A DNA stretch of 64,000 nt from Phenylobacterium sp. (GTDB lineage Bacteria; Pseudomonadota; Alphaproteobacteria; Caulobacterales; Caulobacteraceae): NCBI RefSeq assembly GCF_020253645.1, contig NZ_JADCBG010000066.1, positions 1 to 64,000 on the forward strand. The letters are read 5' to 3'. This document shows, piece by piece, positions 42,187-53,159 of the stretch (position 1 is its first letter; every line of letters starts with the position of its first letter). The notes under the pieces were generated by a model. It was not told where the DNA came from. It saw nothing but the letters and a program-made list of their open reading frames with translations, and did no database searches. Both the position numbers and the translations under genes were made by a program.

Positions 42187-43980
42187 TCAGCCTACAAGCG
42201 CCTCGAAGGCGTCGACCCGGCGCTCCAGCTGGCGGACGCCCGCGGCCCAGAACTCGGTCTCGCGAGGGTCGAGGCCGAACCTCGCGAGGGCCTCGACGCA
42301 GGTCCGTACGCCCCCCGAGGCGAGCAGGTCCTCGTAGAGAGGCGTGAAGCCTTCGGGGTCCTCGCGCCGCTTTTCCATGAGGGCGCGGACGAGGAGGTCG
42401 CCGAAGGCGTAGGCGTAGACGTAGAAGGGCGAGTGCACGAAGTGGCTGATATAGCCCCAGTAGTGCTCGTAGCCCGGGTTGAGACGGATCGCGGGGCCGA
42501 GACTCTCGCCCATCACCTCCAGCCAGAGCCCGCCGATCGCTCCGGACGACAGCTCCCCGTCCCGGCGGGCGGCGTGGAACCGGGTCTCGAAGCGATGGAA
42601 GGCCATCTGGCGGATCACCGTATTGAGGCCATCCTCGATCTGCCCGGCCAGCAGCCCAAGCTTCTCCCGGGGCCCCGCCTCGGCGAGGAGGCGTTCGAAG
42701 ACCAGTCCCTCGCCGAAGATGGAGGCGGTCTCGGCCAGGGTCAGGGGAGTGTCGGCCAGCAGGGTCCCCAGGGGCGCGCAGAGGCGCTGGTGAACGGCGT
42801 GCCCGAGCTCGTGGGCCAGGGTCAGGACGTCCCGCCGCTCTCCCATGTAGTTCAGGAAGACATAGGGGTGATGCGGGGCGATCACCGGATGGGAATAGGC
42901 GCCGGACTGCTTGCCAGGCCGCGGTCGGGCGTCGATCCAGGGTTGTTCGAAAAGGTCCCGGGCGCTGTCGGCGAACCTCGGGGCGAGGTCGCGGAAGCTG
43001 GACTCCACCACCTCCCGGGCTTCGGCCCAGGACCATAACCGGGGCGCGGAGGTCTCCAGAGGCGCGTTCCGGTCCCAGTGGTCCAGGGCCGGGCGACCCA
43101 TGACCCTGGCCTTGAGCCTGTAGTAACGATGGCTGACACGCTCGTAACCTGCGGTGACGGCGGCCTCGAGCGCCTGCACGGCCTCCCGGTCCACTTCGTT
43201 GGCCAGGTGCCGGGACGCCGCCGGATCGGGATACCGGCGCCAGCGGTCCTCGACCTGCTTCTCGAAGGCCAGGGTGTTCAGGACCAGGGCGAGGGTGGGG
43301 GCCGCCTCGCCAAGGGCCGTGGAAAGACCGCCGGCGACCTTCCGTCGACGGTCCGGATCCGGATCAGACAGGGCGTTCAGGGCCTCGGGAAGGGTCAGGC
43401 GGCTGCGACCCGCCTTGACCGTCATCCGGGCCAGGGTCTCGTCGTGGAGCCGGGTCCAGTTGGCGACCGCCGGGCCTCGGTCCACGAGCAGGCGCTCAAG
43501 GTCGGCGGCCAGCTCATGCGGGCGGAAGGCCCGGACCCGGCGCAGCCAGGGCCGCCAGCGCGCCGCAGCCGGGACCGCAAGGAGGGCGGCCTCGATCTCG
43601 GCGTCCTCCAGCTCGTTGATCTCCAGGGTGAAGAACAGGCTCTCGGCGCCAATGGCCGCAGTGCGCGCGCGGATGTCCGCTTCGAACCGGGCCCAGTCCG
43701 GATCGCTCCTCGCGGTCGAAGCAGCGAGGCCGGCGTAGGCGCCCACCCGCCAGAGCGCATTGGTCGCAGCCTCGTAAAGGCGGACCCCGCGGTCGATGCG
43801 GTCCCCCAGGGTTGGGGGATCGGCGCGGGCGGCGACAAGCTGCCCCTTGAGCGCCAGGAGTTCAGCGTTGGCGGCGGCGGCGGCGTCCAGGTCGGCGTCA
43901 AGACGAGGGTCTTCGCGACCGGCGTAGAGATCGTCGAGTCGCCAGACGGGAAGGCTTTCAGGTGGAACATGAGCAGTCAT
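42187..43980 (-). CDS. M3-family oligoendopeptidase F
   Basis: LTLAHELGHAVHQRL (HExxH), AETASIFGEGLVFERLL, HFVHSPFYVYAYAFGDLLV. Confidence 0.93.
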   Translation of the reverse strand: MTAHVPPESLPVWRLDDLYAGREDPRLDADLDAAAAANAELLALKGQLVAARADPPTLGDRIDRGVRLYEAATNALWRVGAYAGLAASTARSDPDWARFEADIRARTAAIGAESLFFTLEINELEDAEIEAALLAVPAAARWRPWLRRVRAFRPHELAADLERLLVDRGPAVANWTRLHDETLARMTVKAGRSRLTLPEALNALSDPDPDRRRKVAGGLSTALGEAAPTLALVLNTLAFEKQVEDRWRRYPDPAASRHLANEVDREAVQALEAAVTAGYERVSHRYYRLKARVMGRPALDHWDRNAPLETSAPRLWSWAEAREVVESSFRDLAPRFADSARDLFEQPWIDARPRPGKQSGAYSHPVIAPHHPYVFLNYMGERRDVLTLAHELGHAVHQRLCAPLGTLLADTPLTLAETASIFGEGLVFERLLAEAGPREKLGLLAGQIEDGLNTVIRQMAFHRFETRFHAARRDGELSSGAIGGLWLEVMGESLGPAIRLNPGYEHYWGYISHFVHSPFYVYAYAFGDLLVRALMEKRREDPEGFTPLYEDLLASGGVRTCVEALARFGLDPRETEFWAAGVRQLERRVDAFEALVG

Positions 43981-44129
43981 GCCCAAGTCCTAACCCGAGC
44001 CCTCCAGCCGCCGCCAGTCCTTCCGGCCCCCGGACCGGTCAACGCCGTCTCTTGACGAGGCGTGGGGCGCCGCGCGATTTTGAGCCGGGGGCTGGGGTGG
44101 CCGTCCACGCCGCAGGAGTATGACCTGAA

Positions 44130-44522
44130 ATGATGATCCGAGCCGCCGCCGTCGCCGCGGTCCTTCTCGCCGGCGCTGTCGTGACCCCTTCCGCCAAGGC
44201 GGAACAGCCGCGCGCCGCAGACCCGCCCTGCTTCCGCCTCAGCGACCTCGGAGGGCACAAGGTCGCAAGCCCCGACACCCTCTACTACTCGGTGCGCCGC
44301 AAGGAAGTTTACAAGTTCACCTTCAGCGGGTCCTGCCTCGCCGGCGTGACAGCCTCCGACCCCCTGATCCTGGAGCCTCTTGGCGCGTCCAGCCGGATCT
44401 GTCGTCCCCTGGACCTGAACCTGAGCGTGGGCGGAACGATTCCCCGCCGCTGCATCATCAAGTCGATCGAGCGCCTGACCCCCGAGCAGGTCGCGGCCCT
44501 GCCGAAGAAGCTCAAGCCCTGA
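44130..44522 (+). CDS. Small secreted protein, DUF6491-like
   Basis: Signal peptide (AAAVAAVLLAGAVVTPSAKA), CFRLSDLGGHKVASPDTLYYSV. Confidence 0.65.
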   Translation: MMIRAAAVAAVLLAGAVVTPSAKAEQPRAADPPCFRLSDLGGHKVASPDTLYYSVRRKEVYKFTFSGSCLAGVTASDPLILEPLGASSRICRPLDLNLSVGGTIPRRCIIKSIERLTPEQVAALPKKLKP

Positions 44523-44532
44523 GGTCTGGGCC

Positions 44533-45225
44533 TCACCGGGCCTGAGGGAGCGGCTCCAGGCCCAGGCAGACCGAGACGCATCGACGGGCCAGTTCTTCTC
44601 CCGCGTCGATGAAGGGGACCTCAGAGTCCGCCGGCTGCAGCACCAGCGGGACCTCTGTGCAGCCGGCGATCACGGCCTCGGCGCCCTCCCGGACCAGGGT
44701 TTGCGCGAGGCCGGCCATGCCCTCGCGTACGGCGGGGCCGACGTCTCCGGCCTTGATGCGCGCCAGCAGGTCCATGAAGCGCGCCTGATCCTCCCGGGAG
44801 AGGGTGACGAGACCCATCCCCTGCGCGGCGATGTACTCGTGATAGAGACGTACGGCGTCCCGCGTTCCCAGGACGCCGGCCCGCCGGGCGCCGGTGTCAC
44901 GGGCCGCCCGGGCGGCGGTCTCGATCATGTCGACAAGGGGCAGGTCCGAGGCCCGGCTGATCAGGTCGGCGTGGAGGTGGGCGGTGTTGCAGGCGATGGC
45001 CAGCACCTCGGCCCCGGCGCCGCGCAGTCCGCCCGCCATTTCGGCGAGGACGGGCCCGGGGCGGGCGAAGGGATCATTCCGGTCGGGGACCTGCGGATTG
45101 ATGTCGACGATCACCCGGATATGGTCTGCGTCCTTCTGGGCCGGAGTCATGGCCTGCAGCTTGGCCAGGAAGTCGAGGGTGGCGGCGGGGCCCATGCCCC
45201 CGAGGACGCCGAGAACGCGGCTCAT
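44533..45225 (-). CDS. Aspartate/glutamate racemase-family protein
   Basis: VLGVLGGMGPAATLDFLAKL, IACNTAHLHADLI, VIAGCTEVPLVL. Confidence 0.93.
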   Translation of the reverse strand: MSRVLGVLGGMGPAATLDFLAKLQAMTPAQKDADHIRVIVDINPQVPDRNDPFARPGPVLAEMAGGLRGAGAEVLAIACNTAHLHADLISRASDLPLVDMIETAARAARDTGARRAGVLGTRDAVRLYHEYIAAQGMGLVTLSREDQARFMDLLARIKAGDVGPAVREGMAGLAQTLVREGAEAVIAGCTEVPLVLQPADSEVPFIDAGEELARRCVSVCLGLEPLPQAR

Positions 45226-46226
45226 TCGAGATGTCCCTCCAGAACGGACGTGTATCCAGCCAGACCCTGAGCCCCGCCGGTGTGAAGGAAGACGACGGTC
45301 TCGCCCGCCCAGCGGCCCTTCCGGGCGTAATCGACAAGCCCCTTCATGGCCTTGCCCGAATAGACCGGATCGAGGAGCAGACCCTCCGTCCGGGCTGCGA
45401 GGCGCAGGGCCTCGAAGACCCCTTCGTCGGCGATCCCGTAGCCCGCGCCGACACAATCACAGTCGGCGACGATCATCTCGCGCCGCACCCGGTCGCCGTG
45501 GCCGAGCCGGGCGGCGGTCTTGACGGCGAGGGCGTGGACGTTGGCCTCCTGCCTCTCCTTCGGCGCGCGGACGCCAAAGCCGTGGACCGGGATCTCGGCC
45601 CCGATCACGGCGAGTCCTGCGACGAGGCCCGCGTGGGTGCCTGCGCTTCCCGTGGCGGTGACGATCCTGTCGATCCTGAGACCCTGCGCATCCGCCTGGG
45701 CGACCAGCTCGCGGGCGCAATCTGCATAGCCCAGGGCCCCGACGGCGTTCGATCCGCCCCCCGGGATCACATAGGGCCGACGACCCTGCGCCCGGACCTC
45801 CTCCGCGACCCGTTCGAGGGCCGCGTCCATGTCGGTCCCTGCCGGGACCCGCCGTAACCGCCCGCCCAGAAGCCGGTCGAGCAGGACGTTGCCGGACAGA
45901 TTGTAGTCCTCGGCGTCCGTGTTGAGCCGCTCTTCCAGGACGATCTCGCAGGCCAGGCCGAACCGGGCGGCCGCAGCGGCGGTCTGGCGCGCATGGTTGG
46001 ACTGCACCGCGCCGTGGGTCACCAGGGTGTCGGCGCCTTCCCGGAGGGCCTCGCCAAGCAGGAATTCCAGCTTGCGGGTCTTGTTGCCCCCGCCGGCCAG
46101 GCCTGTGCAGTCGTCCCGCTTCACCCAGAGCGAAGGCCCCCCGAGGGCTTCGCTCAGCCGGGACATGGGTTCCAGCGGCGTCGGAAGATGGGCGAAGCGG
46201 ACACGGGGAAAGCGGGCCAGATGCAT
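45222..46226 (-). CDS. PLP-dependent D-cysteine desulfhydrase / ACC-deaminase family
   Basis: PTPLEPMSRLSEALGGPSLWVKRDDCTGLAGGGNKTRKLEFLLGEAL, TGSAGTHAGLVAG. Confidence 0.9.
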   Translation of the reverse strand: MHLARFPRVRFAHLPTPLEPMSRLSEALGGPSLWVKRDDCTGLAGGGNKTRKLEFLLGEALREGADTLVTHGAVQSNHARQTAAAAARFGLACEIVLEERLNTDAEDYNLSGNVLLDRLLGGRLRRVPAGTDMDAALERVAEEVRAQGRRPYVIPGGGSNAVGALGYADCARELVAQADAQGLRIDRIVTATGSAGTHAGLVAGLAVIGAEIPVHGFGVRAPKERQEANVHALAVKTAARLGHGDRVRREMIVADCDCVGAGYGIADEGVFEALRLAARTEGLLLDPVYSGKAMKGLVDYARKGRWAGETVVFLHTGGAQGLAGYTSVLEGHLE

Positions 46227-46337
46227 GCGCGACTCCTGAACTTCGCCCCTTACACCGGCCCGGCCGGACGCGCATCCCGCCGACGCACCCCGGCGGCGGG
46301 ATATTCCCCCGGGACGGCTGCAGCCCTAGATAGGGTC

Positions 46338-47010
<673 letters not shown>

Positions 47011-47021
<11 letters not shown>

Positions 47022-49536
47022 CCCTGCGCTTCCGCGGACCCTCTTGTCCTGGATGGTCCGCGGCGAGTGGCGGGCCCACCCGATACGGACCCTCGTGGCG
47101 GTCCTGGCCATTGCGGTGGGCGTGGCCCTTGGTTTCGCCGTCCACCTGGTCAACCGCTCGGCCCTTGCAGAGTTCGACGCCGCCGTTCGCACTGTGACGG
47201 GCTCTGCTGACCTCCGCGTGGAGGCGGTGTCGGCGGAAGGCTTCGATGAGTCGCTCTATCCCAGGGTCGCGCGGCTTGGGGTGCTGTCGGCGACCAGCCC
47301 CGTCGTGGTGGTCAACGCCCGGGCGAAGGACGGACGCAGCCTCACGGTCCTGGGCCTTGACCCCCTGAGGGCTGCGCGGGTCACCCCGGCCCTGGCGGTC
47401 GGCGCCGGCCCGGCCTTTGGTGCGGGCGGCGCGGCGTCGGGGGAGGATTCGGTCTGGCTCTCGCCGGCCCTCGACGCCGGCGCCGGGGAGCGACTGGAGG
47501 TCCGCGAGGGCGGACGGCGGGTCTCCCTGCCGGTCGCCGGCGGACTTCCGTCCGTCGAGACGGGCCAGAGGCTCGTCGTCGGAGACATCGCCGCCATCCA
47601 GATGAAGTTCGACCGGATCGGTCGCCTCGACCGACTCGATCTCCTGATCGCCCCGGGCGTCAGTCCGGCCGCAGCGGCAAAGGCCGTCGCCGCTGTCCTG
47701 CCCCCGGACGCCCGGGTGGTCACGCCCGAGGCGGAGAGCCGGCGGAGCGGCGACCTCTCCCGGGCCTACCGGGTCAATCTCGGCATGCTGGCCATGGTCG
47801 CCCTCCTGACCGGCGGCTTCCTCGTCTTTTCCGCCCAGTCCCTTTCCATCGCTCGCCGACGGTCCGCCTTCGCCCTCCTCCAGGTGCTGGGCCAGCGCCG
47901 CGAGGGCCTGTTCCTGCAGGTTCTGGCGGAAGGGGCGGTCCTCGGGCTTATCGGGTCTGTCGCGGGCCTTCTCGCCGGCGCCGCCCTGGCCTGGTCGGTG
48001 CTTGGCCTGCTGGGCGGCGACCTGGGCGGCGGCTACTTCAGCGGCAGCCGTCCGCCCCTTGAAATCTCTCCGGCCTGGACCGTCCTGCACGGCGCCCTCG
48101 GCCTTATCGTCGCCCTGGCCGGAAGTCTCATTCCCGCCCTCGACGCCGCGCGCATCCCTGCCGCCCAGGCGTTGAAGTCCGCCGGCCAGGCCGGGGATCC
48201 GGGCCGCCGGCCGCCCCTGGCGCCGGCCCTTTTCCTGGGCGCGACGGGACTCGCCGCCGCCTTCGCTCCGCCGGTCGGGGGGCTTCCCCTGTTCGGCTAT
48301 GCGTCCATCGCCCTGATCCTTGCCGCGGGCGTGGCCGCCATGCCCTGGCTGGCCCGGCTGATGATCGCCCCGCTGGCCCGCCTTCCCGCCCCGGTCCCGG
48401 TGCGCCTCGCCGCCGCCCGTCTTGCAGGTGCGCCGGACCAGGCCGCGGTCGCTCTGTGCGGCCTCGTGGCCAGCGCCGGGCTGATGGCCGCCATGGGGCT
48501 CATGGTGTCCAGCTTCCGGGGTTCGGTGGACGAGTGGCTGGGGGCCATCCTGCCCGCCGACGTCTATCTCCGGGTGGCCAATGCCGAAACATCGGGCCTT
48601 GATCCCGCCCTGCAGGCGGCGCTCGCCGCCCTGCCCGGGGTCGACGCCATGGAGTCGCGCCGGTCCCTGACCCTGACCCTGGCCGCCGAGCGGCCCGCAG
48701 TGACGCTTCTGGCGATACCTCCGGGGGAGGGAGGCGCGCCGGACCTGCCCTGGCGAGCCCCGCCGCGCGCCTGGGGCGAGGGCGAAGTCCCGGCCTGGAT
48801 CTCCGAGCCCCTGTCCCGCCTCTACGGCCTCTCTCCGGGCGACCGCATGGACCTTCCGCTGGCCGGCCGGACAATCACGGTGCGCGTCTCCGGGGTCTGG
48901 AGGGATTATGGCAGACAGTTCGGCGCAGTCGTGCTCCGCCGGTCCGATTACCTGCAGATCACAGGCGACGCCGGGGCCAACGAGGCGGGCTTCACCCTCG
49001 CGCCCGGCGCCGACCGGACGGAGACCCTTCGCCGGATCCGCCAGGCCCTGCCGCCGGACCTCGCCGCCCAGACCGAGGTCGCGCCCTCGGCGGAGATCCG
49101 CGCCGTGGCCCTGCGGATCTTTGACCGAAGCTTCGCCGTGACCTACGCCCTGGAGGCGGTGGCGGTGCTCGTGGGCGTCGCCGGAGTGGCCGCCACGGTG
49201 TCGGCGCAGACCCTGGCCCGGAGACGGGAATTCGGCATGCTGCGGCATGTCGGGGCCGGTCGCGGCCAGATCCAGGCCATGCTGGTCCTCGAAGGCGCCT
49301 TCCTCGGGGCCGTGGGCGCGGTCGCCGGCCTCGCCCTGGGCGCGGTGATGGGTCAGATCCTGATCCACGTGGTGAATCCCCAGTCCTTCAACTGGACCAT
49401 GGACACCCGATGGCCCTGGGGCCTCCTTGGCGGCCTTGCCCTCGCCCTGACTCTGGCCTCGTCCCTCACCGCCCTGCTGGCCGGGCGAAACGCGCTTTCT
49501 TCGGACGCGGTCCGCGCCGTCCGGGAGGACTGGTGA
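47011..49536 (+). CDS. FtsX-type ABC transporter permease (AttF/AttG-like)
   Basis: Two FtsX-like permease modules; QTLARRREFGMLRHVGAGRGQIQAMLVLEGAFLG; overlaps ATPase gene. Confidence 0.92.
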
Positions 49537-49537
49537 C

Positions 49538-50620
49538 ATGGACAGGCTGACACGCAGAGGCCTGCTGACCGCCGCGGCCGTCGCCGGGATCCTTCCACCA
49601 AGCGGCGCGACCGCCTCGACCGCCTTCGCCCAGGTCATCCCTGGCCGTCACCTGGTCTTTCCGAGGGACCATGGGGCCCACCCGGACTTCAGGACCGAGT
49701 GGTGGTATGTGACCGGCTGGCTGGAGGGGCCGACGGGTCCCCTCGGTTTCCAGATCACCTTTTTCCGGACCCGCACGGGTCTTGGTGAAACCAACCCGAG
49801 CCGATTCGCGCCCCGCCAGGTTCTCTTCGCCCACGCCGCCCTCTCGGATCCCCGGATCGGCAAGCTCCTGCATGGCCAGCGGATCGCGCGACAGGGCTTT
49901 GGCCTCGCGGAGGCGTCGGAGCGCGACATGGACGTCGTCCTCGACGACTGGCGTCTGGTGCGAGGGCGCTCCGGGGCGATGCGCGCCCGCGCCGGAGGAG
50001 AGGGCTTCGACCTGGACCTGGTCCTCACGCCGACCCAGCCCATCCTGCTCCAGGGCGAACAGGGCTTCAGCCGCAAGGGACCCAAGCCGGAACAGGCCAG
50101 CTGGTACTATACACTTCCCCACCTCGAGGTCTCCGGACGCCTGGCGAGGGATGGCCGCTGGGCCCCTGTGAGGGGCAGGGCCTGGCTGGACCGGGAGTGG
50201 TCCTCCACCCTGCTGGACCCGTCCGCGGTCGGCTGGGACTGGACCGGGATCAATCTCGACGACGGAGGCGCCCTGACCGCCTTCAGCGTGCGCGACGCCA
50301 GGGGCCGGGCCGTCTGGACCGGGGGCTCCCTGCGGACGGCGGACGGTCGACTGTGGACCGCACCCAACGGCGCCGTGGCCTTCGAACCCGGGCGGACCTG
50401 GCGCTCGCCCCGGACGGGAGCCGTCTATCCGGTGGCCCCGACGGTGCGCCTGAAGACTGTGCGAGGGGAAAGGCGCTGGACCCTGAAGCCGCTCTTCGAC
50501 GACCAGGAGCTGGACAGCCGGCCCTCCGGCGGCCCGGTCTACTGGGAAGGCGCGGTGCGGGTCCCGGGCGGCTCCGGCTACCTGGAGCTGACGGGCTATG
50601 CCGAGCCGCTGCGGCTCTGA
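49538..50620 (+). CDS. Lipocalin-like/CrtC-fold secreted hydrolase family (AttH-like)
   Basis: FPRDHGAHPDFRTEWWYVTGWLEGPTGPLGFQITFFRTR; twin-arginine-like MDRLTRRGLLTAAAVAG. Confidence 0.9.
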   Translation: MDRLTRRGLLTAAAVAGILPPSGATASTAFAQVIPGRHLVFPRDHGAHPDFRTEWWYVTGWLEGPTGPLGFQITFFRTRTGLGETNPSRFAPRQVLFAHAALSDPRIGKLLHGQRIARQGFGLAEASERDMDVVLDDWRLVRGRSGAMRARAGGEGFDLDLVLTPTQPILLQGEQGFSRKGPKPEQASWYYTLPHLEVSGRLARDGRWAPVRGRAWLDREWSSTLLDPSAVGWDWTGINLDDGGALTAFSVRDARGRAVWTGGSLRTADGRLWTAPNGAVAFEPGRTWRSPRTGAVYPVAPTVRLKTVRGERRWTLKPLFDDQELDSRPSGGPVYWEGAVRVPGGSGYLELTGYAEPLRL

Positions 50621-50874
50621 AGGACGTGGACCGGCCGGAGGCGGTCGCCCCGCAAGCCGCCTGCCGGCGCCATCCCGCGAAGGGGGGCGCCGCCGGCCTG
50701 ATCTCCGCACCACGTGCAACAGGCATTCAGCATGTCCCGAGAGTGGGCTAGGGTTCCCCGCCCGCTGGGAGCTGACCTGAAGATGCGTATGCTCCCGCCG
50801 GGCGCCCATGTGATTCTGTTCGGTCTCCCGCCAGGAGTTTTCGCCTTGACCTTCGTCCAGCCCTAGGCGCGCCC

Positions 50875-52755
50875 GTGTTCCGCTCCGTCCTTGTCGCCAA
50901 CCGGGGCGAGATCGCCCGCCGGATCTTCCGCACCGCCCGCCGCATGGGGATCGAGACGGTGGCCGTCTGTTCTGACGCCGACCTGGAGGCGGCCCATGTG
51001 CGCGAGGCGGACCGTGCGGTCCGGATCGGACCGGCGCCGGCCGCGGAGAGCTACCTGTCCATCCCCGACCTCATCGCCGCCGCCGTCGAGGGCGGCGCAG
51101 AGGCCGTGCATCCGGGCTACGGTTTTCTGTCCGAAAACGCCGCCTTCGCCGAGGCCGTGCAGGCGGCGGGCCTGATCTGGATCGGGCCCTCGCCGGACGC
51201 CATCCGCGTCATGGGGCTGAAGGACTCCGCCCGCGAGCGGATGATCGCCGCCGGCGTGCCGGTGACGCCCGGCTGGCAGGGGGACGACGGCGCCGAGACG
51301 ACCCTGCTTGCCGCGGCCCGTGAGCTTGGCTGGCCTGTCCTGATCAAGGCGGCGGCCGGCGGCGGCGGGCGCGGCATCCGGCGGGTGGATGACGCCGCCG
51401 ATTTCGCCGCCGCCCTGGCGGCCTGCCGGCGCGAGGCCCTGGGCGCCTTTGGCGACGACCGCGTCCTGCTGGAGCGCTGCATCGAGGCGCCCCGGCACAT
51501 CGAGGTCCAGGTGTTCGGCGATTCCCAGGGCGGCCTCGTCCACCTGTTCGAGCGTGACTGCACCCTGCAGCGCCGCCGCCAGAAGGTGATCGAGGAGGCG
51601 CCCGCCCCGGGCATGACGGCGGAGGTTCGCGAGGCGGTCTGCGCCGCCGCCCTCGCCGCCGCACGGGCCGTGGACTATGTGGGCGCAGGCACGGTGGAGT
51701 TCATCGCCGACGCCCGGGACGGCCTGCGCGCCGACCGCATCTGGTTCATGGAGATGAACACCCGGCTGCAGGTCGAGCACCCTGTCACCGAGGCCGTGAC
51801 CGGGGTGGACCTGGTGGAGTGGCAGTTCCGGGTCGCCGCCGGAGAGCCCCTGCCCCTATCCCAGGACCGGATCGCCCTGAACGGCTGGGCCTTGGAGGCC
51901 CGGCTCTGCGCCGAGGTCCCCGAGCGCGGCTTCCTGCCCTCGACGGGCAGGCTGGAGCACCTGTTTCTGCCGGAGGGCCTGCGCGTGGATTCGGGCGTCG
52001 AGGCCGGGGACGAGGTCGGTCCCCACTACGACTCCCTGATCGCCAAGCTCATCGCCTGGGCGCCCACCCGGGAGGGGGCCACCGAGGCCCTGGCGGAGGC
52101 CTGCGGGGCGGTGGAGACCTGGCCGATCCGCACCAACGCCGCCTTCCTCGCCCGCTGCCTGGACGACCCCGATTTCCTCGCCGGGCGCATCGACACCGGC
52201 TTCATCGGCGACCGGCTGGACCGCCTGGCCGCCGCCCCGGAGCCCTCAGCAGATCTCGCCGCAGCCGCCGCAGCGGCGCTCTCCGCCCTTTCTTCCGATG
52301 GTGCAAGCGCCCCCTCCCACGATCTCGCCGGCTTCCGCCTCAACGCCCCGCCCCGGGAGCAGGTGCGGATCTGGTGCGACGGCCAGCCCCTCCTCGCGGC
52401 ACTCGACGGCGGGCCGGAGGAGGCCGACCTCCTGGACGCCGGCGAGACCCTGATCCTCTTCGAGGGCGGCTCCGCCTTCGCCTTCTCGGCCACGCCGCCT
52501 GACCCAGAGGGCGGGGCGGCGGCGGGTGGCGACGGCGCGGTCAGCGCGCCCCTTCCCGGCAAGGTCGCCGCCGTCTCCGTGTCGGAGGGGGCCCGTGTCC
52601 TGCGGGGCGATATCCTGCTGGTGGTCGAGGCCATGAAGATGGAGCACGGCCTGGCCGCGCCCTTCGACGGGGTGGTGGAGGTCCTTTCGGCCTCGGTCGG
52701 CGACCAGGTCCGCGAGGGCGAGGTCCTGGCGCGGGTGCGGAGCGAGGCCTCGTGA
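50875..52755 (+). CDS. mccA: Acyl-CoA carboxylase biotin-containing subunit, probably methylcrotonoyl-CoA carboxylase alpha
   Basis: SVLVANRGEIARRIFRTARRMGIETVAV, FMEMNTRLQVEHPVTEAVTG, biotinyl motif VEAMKMEHGLAAPFDG (AMKMEH). Confidence 0.88.
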   Translation: MFRSVLVANRGEIARRIFRTARRMGIETVAVCSDADLEAAHVREADRAVRIGPAPAAESYLSIPDLIAAAVEGGAEAVHPGYGFLSENAAFAEAVQAAGLIWIGPSPDAIRVMGLKDSARERMIAAGVPVTPGWQGDDGAETTLLAAARELGWPVLIKAAAGGGGRGIRRVDDAADFAAALAACRREALGAFGDDRVLLERCIEAPRHIEVQVFGDSQGGLVHLFERDCTLQRRRQKVIEEAPAPGMTAEVREAVCAAALAAARAVDYVGAGTVEFIADARDGLRADRIWFMEMNTRLQVEHPVTEAVTGVDLVEWQFRVAAGEPLPLSQDRIALNGWALEARLCAEVPERGFLPSTGRLEHLFLPEGLRVDSGVEAGDEVGPHYDSLIAKLIAWAPTREGATEALAEACGAVETWPIRTNAAFLARCLDDPDFLAGRIDTGFIGDRLDRLAAAPEPSADLAAAAAAALSALSSDGASAPSHDLAGFRLNAPPREQVRIWCDGQPLLAALDGGPEEADLLDAGETLILFEGGSAFAFSATPPDPEGGAAAGGDGAVSAPLPGKVAAVSVSEGARVLRGDILLVVEAMKMEHGLAAPFDGVVEVLSASVGDQVREGEVLARVRSEAS

Positions 52756-53153
52756 CCCTGCACATGATCCGCCTCTGCGTGGGCTGCGACACCATCGAGG
52801 ATCTCGTCGCCTGGCACGAGGACAGCCCCGATCCGTGGCCCCTGTTCACCCGGATGGCGCCCAAGCGCGTCGACGAGCTGCTGGACGGCGGATCCCTCTA
52901 CCGGATCTTTCGGGGCCTGATCCTCTGCCGCCAGCGCATCCTGTCGGTCTCCCGGGCGGAGGCGGGCGGCGAGAGCCATTGCCGGATCGATCTGGAGCCG
53001 CGCATCATCCGGGTGGCGCCGACCCCCCGGCGGGCCTTCCAGGGCTGGCGCTACCTTGACCCTGCCGACGCGCCGCCGGATCTGGACGAGGTCGGCGGGG
53101 AGGGGATTCCGGACGACCTCGCCCGCCGTCTGCGCGAGGCCGGCGCCTGGTAG
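52752..53153 (+). CDS. DUF1489-family protein
   Basis: LHMIRLCVGCDTIEDLVAWHE...RMAPKRVDELLDGGSLYRIFRGLILCRQRIL. Confidence 0.85.
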   Translation: MTLHMIRLCVGCDTIEDLVAWHEDSPDPWPLFTRMAPKRVDELLDGGSLYRIFRGLILCRQRILSVSRAEAGGESHCRIDLEPRIIRVAPTPRRAFQGWRYLDPADAPPDLDEVGGEGIPDDLARRLREAGAW

Positions 53154-53159
53154 GCGGCG

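Noticed and set aside
50783-50866. 27-codon ORF (MRMLPPGAHVILFGLPPGVFALTFVQP) upstream of the biotin carboxylase gene
   Set aside because: No convincing RBS, composition bias or downstream attenuator structure; likely chance
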